A DNA stretch of 64,000 nt. It comes from Amycolatopsis saalfeldensis (GTDB lineage: Bacteria > Actinomycetota > Actinomycetes > Mycobacteriales > Pseudonocardiaceae). Of this stretch, positions 1 to 7,496 are shown piece by piece. A program made the translations under genes and the position numbers. The notes beneath the pieces were generated by a model. The model made no database searches. It worked only from the letters and a program-made list of their open reading frames with translations, and was not told the DNA's origin. The stretch's first letter is position 1. Each line of letters opens with the position of its first letter. The stretch is from positions 62,001 to 126,000 of the forward strand of contig NZ_FOEF01000019.1 of NCBI RefSeq assembly GCF_900110575.1, read 5' to 3'.

Positions 1-2
1 GG

Positions 3-65
3 CTGCTTTCACCGGCGGCTTCGTTCACCGCGGGCGCGGTGCTCGAAGTCGGCGGAGGACGCTGA
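3..65 (+). CDS. C-terminal end of a short-chain dehydrogenase (partial, continues left of the window)
   Basis: The reading frame open at the left edge ends with the residues SFTAGAVLEVGGGR and a TGA at 63-65. This is the usual last strand of classical SDR oxidoreductases (pattern S-F-x-x-G-x-x-L-x-V-x-G-G). Only 20 codons are visible, so neither the cofactor site nor the substrate can be judged. The next 240 bases, up to the VOC gene, hold no convincing gene or terminator. Confidence 0.6.
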   Translation: MLSPAASFTAGAVLEVGGGR

Positions 66-308
66 AGCACCTTCTCGTGACAGACGGGTCTCGGACCGGC
101 GTCATCCCGGCTTGTGGGACGCCCGGCGACGAGGAGATCACGATTCGTAGGGGAAGTCGGTGAATCCTCCCATCGTCGCGTGGCGGCTGTCTTACCCTGG
201 CGGAGCCGGCGGTTCACGGGGTGGGTGACGCCCGGCGGCGGGTGAAACCGCACTGGAAAGCGCACCGAGGTGCGTAAATGGGGGGTCGAAAGGACGGCCG
301 TTCTAGTC

Positions 309-722
309 ATGCCCAAGCTCACGTCTGTGCACCATCTGGCGCTCACCGTGACCGATGTGGACCGAAGCGTCCCCTGGTACGCGCGTGTGCTCGACCTCGA
401 GGAAAGCCACCGCCGCGAGGATCCGGACACGGGGATCCACAAGGTGGTGCTGAGATCGGCGGGCGACGGCTTCTCCGTGGTCCTCGTGCAGCACCCGGAC
501 ACCGAACGCCGCGAGTTCGACGAGCGCCGCACCGGCCTCGACCACGTCGCGTTCTCGGTGTCGTCCAAGGCCGAGCTGGTCGACTGGGAGGCGCGGCTCG
601 CCGAATTCGGCGTGTCCTACCTGCCCTCGACCGCCTCACGCACCTTCGAAGGCTCGTCGGTGGTGGTGTTCCGCGATCCGGACGGGATCCAGCTCGAGAT
701 CTGGTCGGAACCGGAGATCTAG
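309..722 (+). CDS. VOC family (glyoxalase/bleomycin-resistance fold) protein
   Basis: A 137-residue single-domain vicinal oxygen chelate protein. It opens with the typical strand HHLALTVTDVDRS followed by WYARVL, has a second half starting DHVAFSV, and ends FRDPDGIQLEIW; the early His, the central His and the late Glu fit the family's metal ligands. The family covers lyases, dioxygenases and antibiotic-binding proteins, so the reaction is unknown. An in-frame GTG at 270 would add 13 residues, but the ATG at 309 begins where the family begins. The gene stands alone between an SDR tail and a converging DedA gene. Confidence 0.85.
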   Translation: MPKLTSVHHLALTVTDVDRSVPWYARVLDLEESHRREDPDTGIHKVVLRSAGDGFSVVLVQHPDTERREFDERRTGLDHVAFSVSSKAELVDWEARLAEFGVSYLPSTASRTFEGSSVVVFRDPDGIQLEIWSEPEI

Positions 723-758
723 GCCGGGCTCTTCCGGGACGGTCCCGGCGCTCGGGTT

Positions 759-1433
759 TCAGGCGGGCGCGTTGGTGTCGTCCGGCTCGTCGACCGGGCG
801 GCGCATCTCCTGGCGGTAGCGGTACACGCCGTAGCCGGTGCCGAGCACGAAGAACGCGACGCTCGCCCAGAGCGCGGCCGTCTTGAGCCAGGGCAGCGCG
901 TCGAGCAGACCGGCGCCGTAGTAGCCCAGCAGCACGAGCGTCGGCACCCAGAGCAGCCCGCCGGTGGCGGTCGCGAGCAGGAAGCGGCGCGGGTCCATCC
1001 GCGCGGCCCCGGCGACCAGCGGCGCCAGCGTCCGGATCCACGGGATCCACCGCGCGGCGACGATCGCGAAGAACCCCTTGCGGTCGAGGAACGCCTGCGC
1101 CCGATCGAGGTTGTGCCGGTTCAGCACCTTCCCGCCACGGCGCGCGATCAGCCGCGTGCCGGTACTGCGCCCGATGTAGTAGCCCACCTGGTTCCCCAGC
1201 ACCGCCACGACGAGCGCCGCCGCCGACAGCAACCAGGCATTGGCGTCCGACCCGTGCTGCGCGAGCACCACCCCCGCCGCGAACAGCAGCGAATCGCCCG
1301 GCAGAAAAAGCCCGACGATCAACGCGCACTCCGCGAACACAAAGCCCAGCACGATCACCCAGACGAGGAACGGCCCGGCTGTGTCCAGCCAGCTCACGCC
1401 CACGCCCGCGGCCTCGATGCTTTCGACCTTCAC
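759..1433 (-). CDS. DedA/SNARE-associated family membrane protein
   Basis: 224 residues with several hydrophobic segments and the family signatures GLFLPGDSLLFAAG near the N-terminus and ARWIPWIRTLAPLVAG in the middle; the R-x-x-P-x-x-R core is a hallmark of DedA proteins. Some members flip undecaprenyl phosphate or phospholipids across the cytoplasmic membrane, and that is the best general guess. It converges on the VOC gene. A second, distinct DedA gene lies at 10977-11657. Confidence 0.88.
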   Translation of the reverse strand: MKVESIEAAGVGVSWLDTAGPFLVWVIVLGFVFAECALIVGLFLPGDSLLFAAGVVLAQHGSDANAWLLSAAALVVAVLGNQVGYYIGRSTGTRLIARRGGKVLNRHNLDRAQAFLDRKGFFAIVAARWIPWIRTLAPLVAGAARMDPRRFLLATATGGLLWVPTLVLLGYYGAGLLDALPWLKTAALWASVAFFVLGTGYGVYRYRQEMRRPVDEPDDTNAPA

Positions 1434-1616
1434 GCGTAGAGCCTACGTGGCCGTGCAGCGGGGTAATACCGAACCATCGGATCCTGCCTTCCGGTCACTT
1501 TGGGTATTCCTGCCGTGAACGGGTCGTTCACGGCTGGTTTTGGAGGGTGGGGTTCTTGGTTGCTTTTCGCCATCGCTGTGGTGTGTGACCGGGGTTGTTC
1601 GTGCCGGCGCGCGGTT

Positions 1617-1990
1617 GCGAATGGCCCTCTCGTATCGGCACCCTGGGTTACGAACGGTCCTTTCGCGCCGGTGCCAGGGTCGCGAATGGCCCTCTCGCGG
1701 CGGTGCCCGGTCGTGAACGGTCCTCTCGCACCGATGCCCGGCCGTGAATGGCCCTCTCGCAGCATCGCCCGGGTCGCGAACTGTCCTTTCGCACCGATAC
1801 CCGGTCGCGATCGGTCCACTCGCATCGATGCCCGGCTGTGAAAGGTCCTCTCGCGCCAGCGATCGGTCGCGACTGGTCCACTCGCGCCGATGCCCGGCCG
1901 TGAAAGGCGCTCTCGCGCCAGCGATCGGTCGCGACCGATCCACTCGCACCGATACCCGGTCGCGAACGGTCCACTCGCACCAAACCTCGC
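1617..1990. repeat. 31-bp tandem repeat array, 12 clear copies
   Basis: Successive units begin at about 1617, 1650, 1682, 1713, 1744, 1776, 1807, 1838, 1869, 1900, 1931 and 1962, spaced 31-33 bp. The rough consensus is (G/T)GAACGGTCCTCTCGC followed by ACCGATGCCCGG. A decayed copy follows near 1995 and isolated copies sit near 2022 and 2114. Each unit has short inverted arms (GCGA...TCGC). The whole stretch 1434-2164 holds no credible gene: the long minus-strand frames over it are Arg/Pro/Gly repeats read in shifting phases. A separate perfect 9-bp inverted repeat (GCCGTGAAC/GTTCACGGC) lies at 1512-1534. Confidence 0.85.
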
Positions 1991-2164
1991 CCACAAGTCC
2001 CTTTCGCGTCAACGGTTCGCGATGAACACCCTCGTTCGCGCCACCGTCCGCCATGCGCAACTCCCACCGGCGCCTAGCGAAGCCCGCGAGGCCCCACCAG
2101 AGCGGCGAGCATCGCGAAAGTCCCCCTCGCGACACCGGCGGAGAACCCCCTTTCAACCCAACGA

Positions 2165-2204
2165 AAAAGCCGCCCGTGACAGTTCCCGTCACGGGCGGCT
2201 TTTC
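2165..2204 (-). terminator. Rho-independent terminator after the yceI-type gene
   Basis: A perfect 12-bp stem (GCCGCCCGTGAC at 2169-2180 with GTCACGGGCGGC at 2188-2199) with a 7-base loop is flanked by A-run and T-run on opposite sides. It could therefore work in both directions. It sits 12 bases beyond the stop codon of the minus-strand operon 6173-2216. Confidence 0.85.
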
Positions 2205-2215
2205 TCGGTGCGGCC

Positions 2216-3040
2216 TCAGAACTGTGGCAGCGACTCGCCTTGCACAGCTTCGATATCGAGTTCCACCTTGACCGTCGTGCCGATCACGGCGACGCCGGCG
2301 CGGACCATCGCGCTGTAGTTGATCGAGAAATCGTTGCGGTGCAGCTGGGTTTCGGCGTGGAACGAGGCGCGGACGCCGCCCCAAGGGTCGGGGCCGTGGC
2401 CGTTGTAGCGGAGGTCCAGTTCGACCTGGCGGTGCTCGCCGTGCAGGGTCAGGTCGCCGGCGAGGACCCAGGTGTCCGTGCCGCGCTGGGACAGGCCGGT
2501 GCTCCGGAAGCCGATCACCGGGTGCGCGTCGACGTCCAGGAACTCAGCCGAGCGCAGGTGGTCGTCGCGCATCTTGATGCCCGACTCGATGCTGGCGGCC
2601 TTGATCTCGGCCTGCACCGAGGACCGCTCGACCGGGCGGCCGATCTCGATCCGCCCGACGACGTCCGGGAACCGCACCTTGATGCTGGCGATGCCCATGT
2701 GCCGCGCGGTCGCGACCACCGACGAGTGCACCGGGTCGATCATCCACGGGCCCGCCGGCGGCAGGGCCACGGCCTCCGCGACCGGCGCGAGGGAGATGTC
2801 GCCCAGCAGGCCGGCACCGTCCGAGCCGACCTGCACCGTGCGCGCCATCGGGTTGTAGCCCGGCGCGGTGATCACGGCGGTGTAGACGCCCGGGGGCAGC
2901 GGCTCGGTCGCCACCGCCCCCTTCGCGTCCGTGACCTGCCGCGCCACCTGGCGGCCGTTGAGATCCGTCACCGTCAGCACGGCGTTCTCGACCGGCCAGC
3001 CCCCGTTCGCGCGGAGCTGCGCGCGCAGGCCCCCGCTCAT
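2216..3040 (-). CDS. YceI family protein with N-terminal carboxypeptidase-regulatory-like domain
   Basis: 274 residues in two parts. Residues about 10-85 form a beta-sandwich repeat of the carboxypeptidase-regulatory/CnaB type (VENAVLTVTDLNGRQVAR ... LPPGVYTAVITAPGYNP). Residues about 97-270 are a YceI domain (WMIDPVHSSVVATARHMG ... FRSTGLSQ ... DLTLHGEHRQVELDL). YceI is a lipocalin-like barrel that binds polyisoprenoid or similar lipids; no signal peptide is visible, so it is probably cytosolic here. Its ATG overlaps the exporter stop (ATGA at 3037-3040). The N-terminal repeat is the same type as the exporter's tail, which suggests the two proteins work together. Confidence 0.88.
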   Translation of the reverse strand: MSGGLRAQLRANGGWPVENAVLTVTDLNGRQVARQVTDAKGAVATEPLPPGVYTAVITAPGYNPMARTVQVGSDGAGLLGDISLAPVAEAVALPPAGPWMIDPVHSSVVATARHMGIASIKVRFPDVVGRIEIGRPVERSSVQAEIKAASIESGIKMRDDHLRSAEFLDVDAHPVIGFRSTGLSQRGTDTWVLAGDLTLHGEHRQVELDLRYNGHGPDPWGGVRASFHAETQLHRNDFSINYSAMVRAGVAVIGTTVKVELDIEAVQGESLPQF

Positions 3041-5649
3041 GACCGGTCGACCAGCTCGTCGAACGCCTGGTCATAGCTCAGGCGGACGTCGTGCTCGGCC
3101 TCGCCGTCACTGAGCGACACCCGGCTGGTGGCCGGCGGGTAACCGCTCGCCACCACCGTGTAGGAGCCGGTCGGCAGGTCGCTGACCACATACCGGCCCT
3201 CGCCGTCCGTGCGGGCCACGGCCGCGACGTTGCCGTTCTCGTCCAGCACCGTGATCCGCGCGTCCGGCACGATCCGCTCGCCCTCGGTGCGCGCGGTGCC
3301 CTGCAGCAGCACGGCACCGGCCAGCTCGACGTCGTGCCGCAGCACACCGCTGTCCGGCACGGTCAGCGTGACCGCGACGGGGCGGTAGTGCGCGCCGCTC
3401 GCGACCAGCGTGTACTGCCCGGCTCCGACCCCGTTGAAGGTGTAGACGCCGTCGTCGGCGGTGATGAACGCGCCGTTGACCTCGCCGCGCGAGTCGGTGA
3501 GCGTCACCGTCGCGTTGACCAGCGGGTTGCCCATGCCGACCGACCGGACCACGCCGGTCAGCTCGCCCGAGCCGGTGAGCGTCACGTCCAGCTTCGCCGG
3601 GCCGCCGCCGACCACCACGCTGGAGGCCTGCGGCTGGTGCCCGGGGGCCGCCACGATCAGCACGTACGTGCCAGGGCCCTGCGTCGGCACGGAGTAGCTG
3701 CCGTCGCCGTTGCCGGTCGCCCGCGCCACCTGACGGCCCTGCTGGTCGATCAGGGTGAGCGCGGCGCCGCTGACGTGGCTGCCGTCCTGCCGCCGCACGT
3801 GCCCGGTCACCGGCACCCCGCCGTTGCCGGTCGGGAGGTCGAGGCCCGCGCCCGCGGCCGAGTTGGTGATCGGCATCGGCAGGGCGCCGGAGATCGCCTC
3901 CGGGTCGCCGTGACCGTTTCCGTTCAACGAGTGCCTTCCGCCCGCGCCGACCAGTACCGGCTCACGCGGGGCTTCTTCGAACAGGGAACCCGGCTTGGCC
4001 GCCGGCTCGATGACCTCGGTCGGCGCGCTGTCCTCGTCGAGCAGCGCCTCGGCGCCCTCCATGGTCGACGCCGCGGACATGCCGGCCAGCGGGATCTCCT
4101 TGAGGAACAGCAGCACGATCGTGGCCAGCAGCGCCACGCCGCCCGCGACGTAGAACACCGTGGTGATCGACTCGGTGAAGCCGATCAGGATCGGCGTCTT
4201 GAGTGCCGGCGGCAGCGTCTCGATGATGCTGGTGTTGCTCTGCAGGTCGGCCAGCTTCGCCCCGGCGCCGGTCGGCGGGTTGCCGCCGAACGCCTTGGTG
4301 ATGTTGCCCGGCAGCACGTTGAACAGGATCGTCAGGAACACCGCGACACCGGCGGTGCCACCGATCTGGCGGAAGAACGTCGCCGCGGCGGTGGACGCGC
4401 CCATGTCGCTGCGCGGCCCGGCGTTCTGCACCGCGATCACCAGCGTCTGCATGCACTGGCCGAGGCCGAGGCCGATGATGGCCGCGGCGACCAGCGGGTG
4501 CCACAGCGGCGAGTCGTACTTGACCTGCGCGAAGAAGAAGGCGCCCGCCGCGATCAGCAGGGTGCCGACGATCGGGAAGACCTTGTAGCGCCCGGTCTTC
4601 GACATGATCCGGCCGGACCCGATCGAGCTCAGCATCAGGCCGCCCATCAGCGGCAGCATCAGCAGCCCGGACTGGGTCGGCGTGTAGCCCTGCACCACCT
4701 GCATGTACTGCGGGATCATGGTGATCGCGCCGAACATCGCGACACCGACGATGATGCCGCCGATGATCGCCACGGTGAACGTGGAGTTCTTGAACAGCCG
4801 CAACGGGATCAGCGCGGCGTCCTTCATGGCCCGTTCGACCAGGATGAACGCGATCACGCCCACCGCGCCGACGGCGTAGCAGAGGATCGCCTTGCCGTCG
4901 CCCCAGCCCCACTTCTGGCCCTGTTCGGCGACGATCAGGAACGGCACCACAGCGACGATCAGGCTCAGCGCGCCCCACCAGTCGATCTTGTGCTTCTGTG
5001 GCGTGTGCGGGACGTTCAGCACCTTGGCGACCACGAACAGCGCGACGATGCCGATCGGCACGTTGATCAGGAAGACCCAGCGCCAGCCGTCGAAGCCGCC
5101 GAGCTTGTCGAAGCCCGCGAAGAAGCCGCCGAGCACCGGGCCGAGCACAGTGGACAGACCGAAGACGGCGAGGATGTAACCCTGGTACCGCGGGCGTTCC
5201 CGCGGCGGCACCACGTCACCGATGATCGTCATGGCCAGCGACATCAGACCGCCGGCGCCGAGGCCCTGAACCGCGCGGAACGCGGCCAGCTCGTACATCG
5301 AAGTCGAGAACGACGAAGCCAGCGAGCCGGCGACGAAGATCGAGATCGCGGCCAGGTAGAACGGCTTGCGTCCGTAGATGTCGGACAGCTTGCCGTAGAT
5401 CGGCGTGACGATGGTCGAAGTGATCAGGTACGCCGTGGTCGCCCAGGCCTGCAGCTCGAAGCCGTGCAGGTCGTTGGCGATCTTGACGATCGAGGTACCC
5501 ACGATCGTCTGGTCCAGCGCGGCCAGGAACATGCCGCACATCAGGCCGCTCAGGATCGTCACGATCTGGCGGTGTGTCAGCCCCAGAGCCCCCGGCGACG
5601 CGGGTGCTCCCCCTTGGGTCTGAGGTTGTTTCTCGACTGTGGACGTCAT
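3037..5649 (-). CDS. DHA2-family MFS exporter with three C-terminal beta-sandwich repeats
   Basis: 870 residues. About residues 20-540 are a 14-helix drug:H+ antiporter of the EmrB/QacA class (motif A GKLSDIYGRKPFYL; motif C GPVLGGFF). An acidic linker follows, and from about residue 607 to the end there are three carboxypeptidase-regulatory-like repeats (each GxVxxxxGxxVxxAxxTLxDxxGRxV ... GxYTVVAxG). Ordinary members stop near 500-550 residues. By the 14-helix rule the tail would be cytosolic, which is unusual for this fold. The start is the ATG at 5649, fused to the marR stop (ATGA). A longer upstream frame exists but runs through marR. The substrate is unknown; coupling to YceI suggests a lipophilic one. 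Confidence 0.9.
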   Translation of the reverse strand: MTSTVEKQPQTQGGAPASPGALGLTHRQIVTILSGLMCGMFLAALDQTIVGTSIVKIANDLHGFELQAWATTAYLITSTIVTPIYGKLSDIYGRKPFYLAAISIFVAGSLASSFSTSMYELAAFRAVQGLGAGGLMSLAMTIIGDVVPPRERPRYQGYILAVFGLSTVLGPVLGGFFAGFDKLGGFDGWRWVFLINVPIGIVALFVVAKVLNVPHTPQKHKIDWWGALSLIVAVVPFLIVAEQGQKWGWGDGKAILCYAVGAVGVIAFILVERAMKDAALIPLRLFKNSTFTVAIIGGIIVGVAMFGAITMIPQYMQVVQGYTPTQSGLLMLPLMGGLMLSSIGSGRIMSKTGRYKVFPIVGTLLIAAGAFFFAQVKYDSPLWHPLVAAAIIGLGLGQCMQTLVIAVQNAGPRSDMGASTAAATFFRQIGGTAGVAVFLTILFNVLPGNITKAFGGNPPTGAGAKLADLQSNTSIIETLPPALKTPILIGFTESITTVFYVAGGVALLATIVLLFLKEIPLAGMSAASTMEGAEALLDEDSAPTEVIEPAAKPGSLFEEAPREPVLVGAGGRHSLNGNGHGDPEAISGALPMPITNSAAGAGLDLPTGNGGVPVTGHVRRQDGSHVSGAALTLIDQQGRQVARATGNGDGSYSVPTQGPGTYVLIVAAPGHQPQASSVVVGGGPAKLDVTLTGSGELTGVVRSVGMGNPLVNATVTLTDSRGEVNGAFITADDGVYTFNGVGAGQYTLVASGAHYRPVAVTLTVPDSGVLRHDVELAGAVLLQGTARTEGERIVPDARITVLDENGNVAAVARTDGEGRYVVSDLPTGSYTVVASGYPPATSRVSLSDGEAEHDVRLSYDQAFDELVDRS

Positions 5650-6173
5650 AACGCTGAGGCCCCCTTGGCCTGCGACACCGCGGCGGTGTCGGACAGTGGT
5701 GGAAAGTTGTTCTCGATACCGGTGTTCAGCCGCTCGAACAGGTTGTTCAGCTGCTCGCGGTCCTGCTGGCTCCAGTCGCCGAGCACGTCGGCCAGCCACT
5801 GGTTGCGCTGCTTGCGGTTCTCGTCGAAGACCCGAAGGCCTTCGGCAGTGGGCGCGAGCAGGCAGGCCCGGCCGTCCTCGGGGTCGGCCTGGCGTTCCAC
5901 CAGCCCGTGTTGCACGAGCGAGCTCGACTGCCGGCTGATCGTGGAGATCTCCGAGTGCAGGAATTCGGCGAGCTTGCTGGTGCGCTGCGGACCCTCGTGG
6001 ATGAGGCAGAAGAGGATCGCGTACGCGGCCCTCTCGATCCCGTCCGGACCCTGCTTGGCCACCTGGGACTTGGCCTTGGTGATCAGGCGCATGAACCGGA
6101 CCAGCTCGTTGCTGAGCTGGTCGGCCAGTTCCAGTTCGGCCTTGGGCCTGGTGGCGGAGCTGTTCGGTGCCAT
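5646..6173 (-). CDS. MarR family transcriptional regulator
   Basis: 175-residue winged-helix regulator. The recognition helix and wing region reads TSKLAEFLHSEISTISRQSSSLVQHGLVERQADPEDGRACLLAPTAEG in pieces, the classic MarR pattern ending with the D-x-R wing. It is the first gene of the marR-MFS-yceI operon, coupled by a 4-base overlap. It very probably represses this operon through the palindromes just upstream (6220-6240 and 6309-6318) and is released by the exporter's substrate. Confidence 0.9.
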   Translation of the reverse strand: MAPNSSATRPKAELELADQLSNELVRFMRLITKAKSQVAKQGPDGIERAAYAILFCLIHEGPQRTSKLAEFLHSEISTISRQSSSLVQHGLVERQADPEDGRACLLAPTAEGLRVFDENRKQRNQWLADVLGDWSQQDREQLNNLFERLNTGIENNFPPLSDTAAVSQAKGASAL

Positions 6174-6219
6174 GGGTGGGGTCTTCCTCGCGGGTGGAAC
6201 GAACCGTTGTTTGGCGGCT

Positions 6220-6240
6220 GCAACTAGTTGCCTAAGGCAA
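6220..6240. promoter_or_regulatory. Overlapping palindromes, likely MarR operator
   Basis: GCAACTAGTTGC (6220-6231) is a perfect palindrome and runs into TTGCC-TAA-GGCAA (6228-6240). Both show the TTGC...GCAA half-sites common in MarR-family operators. They lie 47-67 bases upstream of the marR start. Confidence 0.6.
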
Positions 6241-6308
6241 GGGTGTTCTCAATTCAACGTTTGTGCAAGCGAGAAGAGCCCGGTTGTGTCACACAACACC
6301 TTAGTTGT

Positions 6309-6318
6309 TGCATGCAAG
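6309..6318. promoter_or_regulatory. Second TTGC/GCAA palindrome in the marR-PPOX intergenic region
   Basis: TTGCATGCAA is a perfect 10-bp palindrome with the same half-sites as the cluster at 6220-6240, about 85 bp away. It is nearer the divergent PPOX gene (start 6405). It may let the MarR protein control both directions. Confidence 0.45.
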
Positions 6319-6404
6319 CAGATTCCCGCGTGGTGGTTGGTCCGTTTCGTCCTGTGGACGGTTACCTGCGGGAACAAGACGGTGACGCACCGGTTGAACA
6401 GGGT

Positions 6405-6830
6405 ATGACCGACGACACAGCGCTCTACGACCTCATCGGCTCCCGGCGCAACGGCGTGCTGGCCACCCTCAAGCGCGACGGGCGCCCGCAGCTGTCCACC
6501 GTTTCGCACCACTTCGACGCCGAGGCGCGCACCCTGCGCGTCTCCATCACCGAGACGCGCGCGAAGACCAAGAACATGCGCCGTGACCCGCGGGTCAGCT
6601 ACCACGTGGGCAGCGAGAACGGCTGGTCGTACGCGGTCGCGGAAGGCACTGCGGAGCTGTCGCCGGTCGCCGCCGCCCCCGACGACGCGACGGTGGAGGC
6701 CCTGATCGCGCTGTACCGCGAGGTCGCCGGCGAACACCCGGACTGGGACGAGTACCGCGCCGCCATGGTCGCCGACCAGCGGCTGCTGCTCACGGTGCAC
6801 ATCGACCGGGTTTACGGCATCGCCCGCTGA
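6405..6830 (+). CDS. PPOX-class F420-dependent oxidoreductase
   Basis: 141 residues with the split-barrel pattern of the pyridoxamine-oxidase-like superfamily: GVLATLKRDGRPQLSTVSHHFD, then KTKNMRRDPRVSYHV and VAEGTAEL. Members in actinomycetes reduce substrates with deazaflavin F420. The ATG at 6405 is chosen because homologous folds begin within a few residues of it; the open frame extends to 6228 through the operator region. It is divergent from the marR operon and converges with the TetR gene. Confidence 0.85.
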   Translation: MTDDTALYDLIGSRRNGVLATLKRDGRPQLSTVSHHFDAEARTLRVSITETRAKTKNMRRDPRVSYHVGSENGWSYAVAEGTAELSPVAAAPDDATVEALIALYREVAGEHPDWDEYRAAMVADQRLLLTVHIDRVYGIAR

Positions 6831-6850
6831 CCCCGCCGGGCTCGCCGGGT

Positions 6851-6875
6851 GAAAGCCGTGCCGGGCAAGGCTTTC
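6851..6875. terminator. Hairpin between converging genes
   Basis: GAAAGCC (6851-6857) pairs with GGCTTTC (6869-6875), and the inner TGCC/GGCA extends the stem past one mismatch. It lies between the convergent PPOX and TetR stops and there is no clear T-run. Confidence 0.45.
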
Positions 6876-6880
6876 CTGGC

Positions 6881-7408
6881 TCAGTGGTCCTCCAGGCGCA
6901 CGGCGATGTCGTCGATCCGGTCGAGCAGGCCGCGGTCTTCCTCGCCGAGCGCCGCGCGCATGTAGAGGCCCTCGGCGACCAGCATCACCAGCTCGGCGGA
7001 CAGCCGGTCTTCGGCGTGTTCCAGCAGCAGCTCGCGGGTGTCGTTCATGCAGCGCTGTGACACCTCGGCGGCGGTGGGGTCGTTGAGCACCAGCCGGATG
7101 GTCGCCATCGTCGTGCGGTGCAGCGGCAGGTTGCGGGTCACGTCGGTGATCGCCGTGCGCAGGTAGTAGCGGAAGACGCCCTCCGGGGCGGCGCGCGCGA
7201 GTTCGAGGTCCTCGGTGTTGAGCCGGACCAGCCGCTCGAGCAGGCCGTCGCGCAGGGCGTCCTTCGAGCCGAAGTGGTACAGCAGGCCGCCCTTGGACAC
7301 CCCGGCGTGCGCCGCGACCGCGTCGAGCGTGATCTCCTGCGGCCCGCGCTCGATGAGGATGACCTCGTAGGAGTCGAGGATGCGCTCGCGAGCGGAGGGT
7401 TTCGGCAC
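6881..7408 (-). CDS. TetR family transcriptional regulator
   Basis: 175 residues. The N-terminal helix-turn-helix reads ILDSYEVILIERGPQEITLDA then VAAHAGVSKGGLLYHFGSKDAL, the standard TetR domain. The start is the GTG at 7408; the open frame runs on to 7618 but would then include the operators and the divergent MFS start. It lies 88 bases from the divergent MFS gene at 7497, with twin palindromes between, so it almost certainly represses that exporter and itself. Confidence 0.9.
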   Translation of the reverse strand: MPKPSARERILDSYEVILIERGPQEITLDAVAAHAGVSKGGLLYHFGSKDALRDGLLERLVRLNTEDLELARAAPEGVFRYYLRTAITDVTRNLPLHRTTMATIRLVLNDPTAAEVSQRCMNDTRELLLEHAEDRLSAELVMLVAEGLYMRAALGEEDRGLLDRIDDIAVRLEDH

Positions 7409-7419
7409 TTCTTGACTGT

Positions 7420-7433
7420 ACCGTCCGGACGGT
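7420..7433. promoter_or_regulatory. TetR operator 1 (perfect palindrome)
   Basis: ACCGTCCGGACGGT is a perfect 14-bp palindrome, 12 bases before the tetR start. It is repeated 42 bp away at 7462-7475, that is, four helical turns on the same face. Confidence 0.75.
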
Positions 7434-7461
7434 TTATCTTCTACACCAGGAGCGAAACTGT

Positions 7462-7475
7462 ACCGTCCAGACGGT
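7462..7475. promoter_or_regulatory. TetR operator 2
   Basis: ACCGTCCAGACGGT differs from operator 1 by one base. Both copies are preceded by CTGT. This copy lies 22 bases before the MFS start at 7497. Confidence 0.72.
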
Positions 7476-7496
7476 GCAAGAAGGGAAGAGTGCGCC

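Noticed and set aside
66..308. Riboswitch-like leader (GGGGAAGTCGGTGAATCC near 150) before the VOC gene
   Set aside because: The downstream conserved core expected for a cobalamin riboswitch is missing and the VOC gene is not a typical target.
1617..1990. CRISPR array
   Set aside because: Units follow each other with no unique spacers and drift in sequence; no cas genes are near.
1430..2384. Long minus-strand frames across the 31-bp array (188 and 313 codons)
   Set aside because: They read Arg/Pro/Gly repeats, and the 31-base unit shifts the frame at each copy. No ribosome site and no known domain.
3091..6408. A 1105-codon plus-strand frame opposite the MFS-marR operon
   Set aside because: It is antisense, dominated by His/Arg/Asp, and the opposite strand has full domains. 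Typical GC-rich shadow frame. Similar shadows lie opposite 28988-30865, 33516-34865 and 43126-45558.
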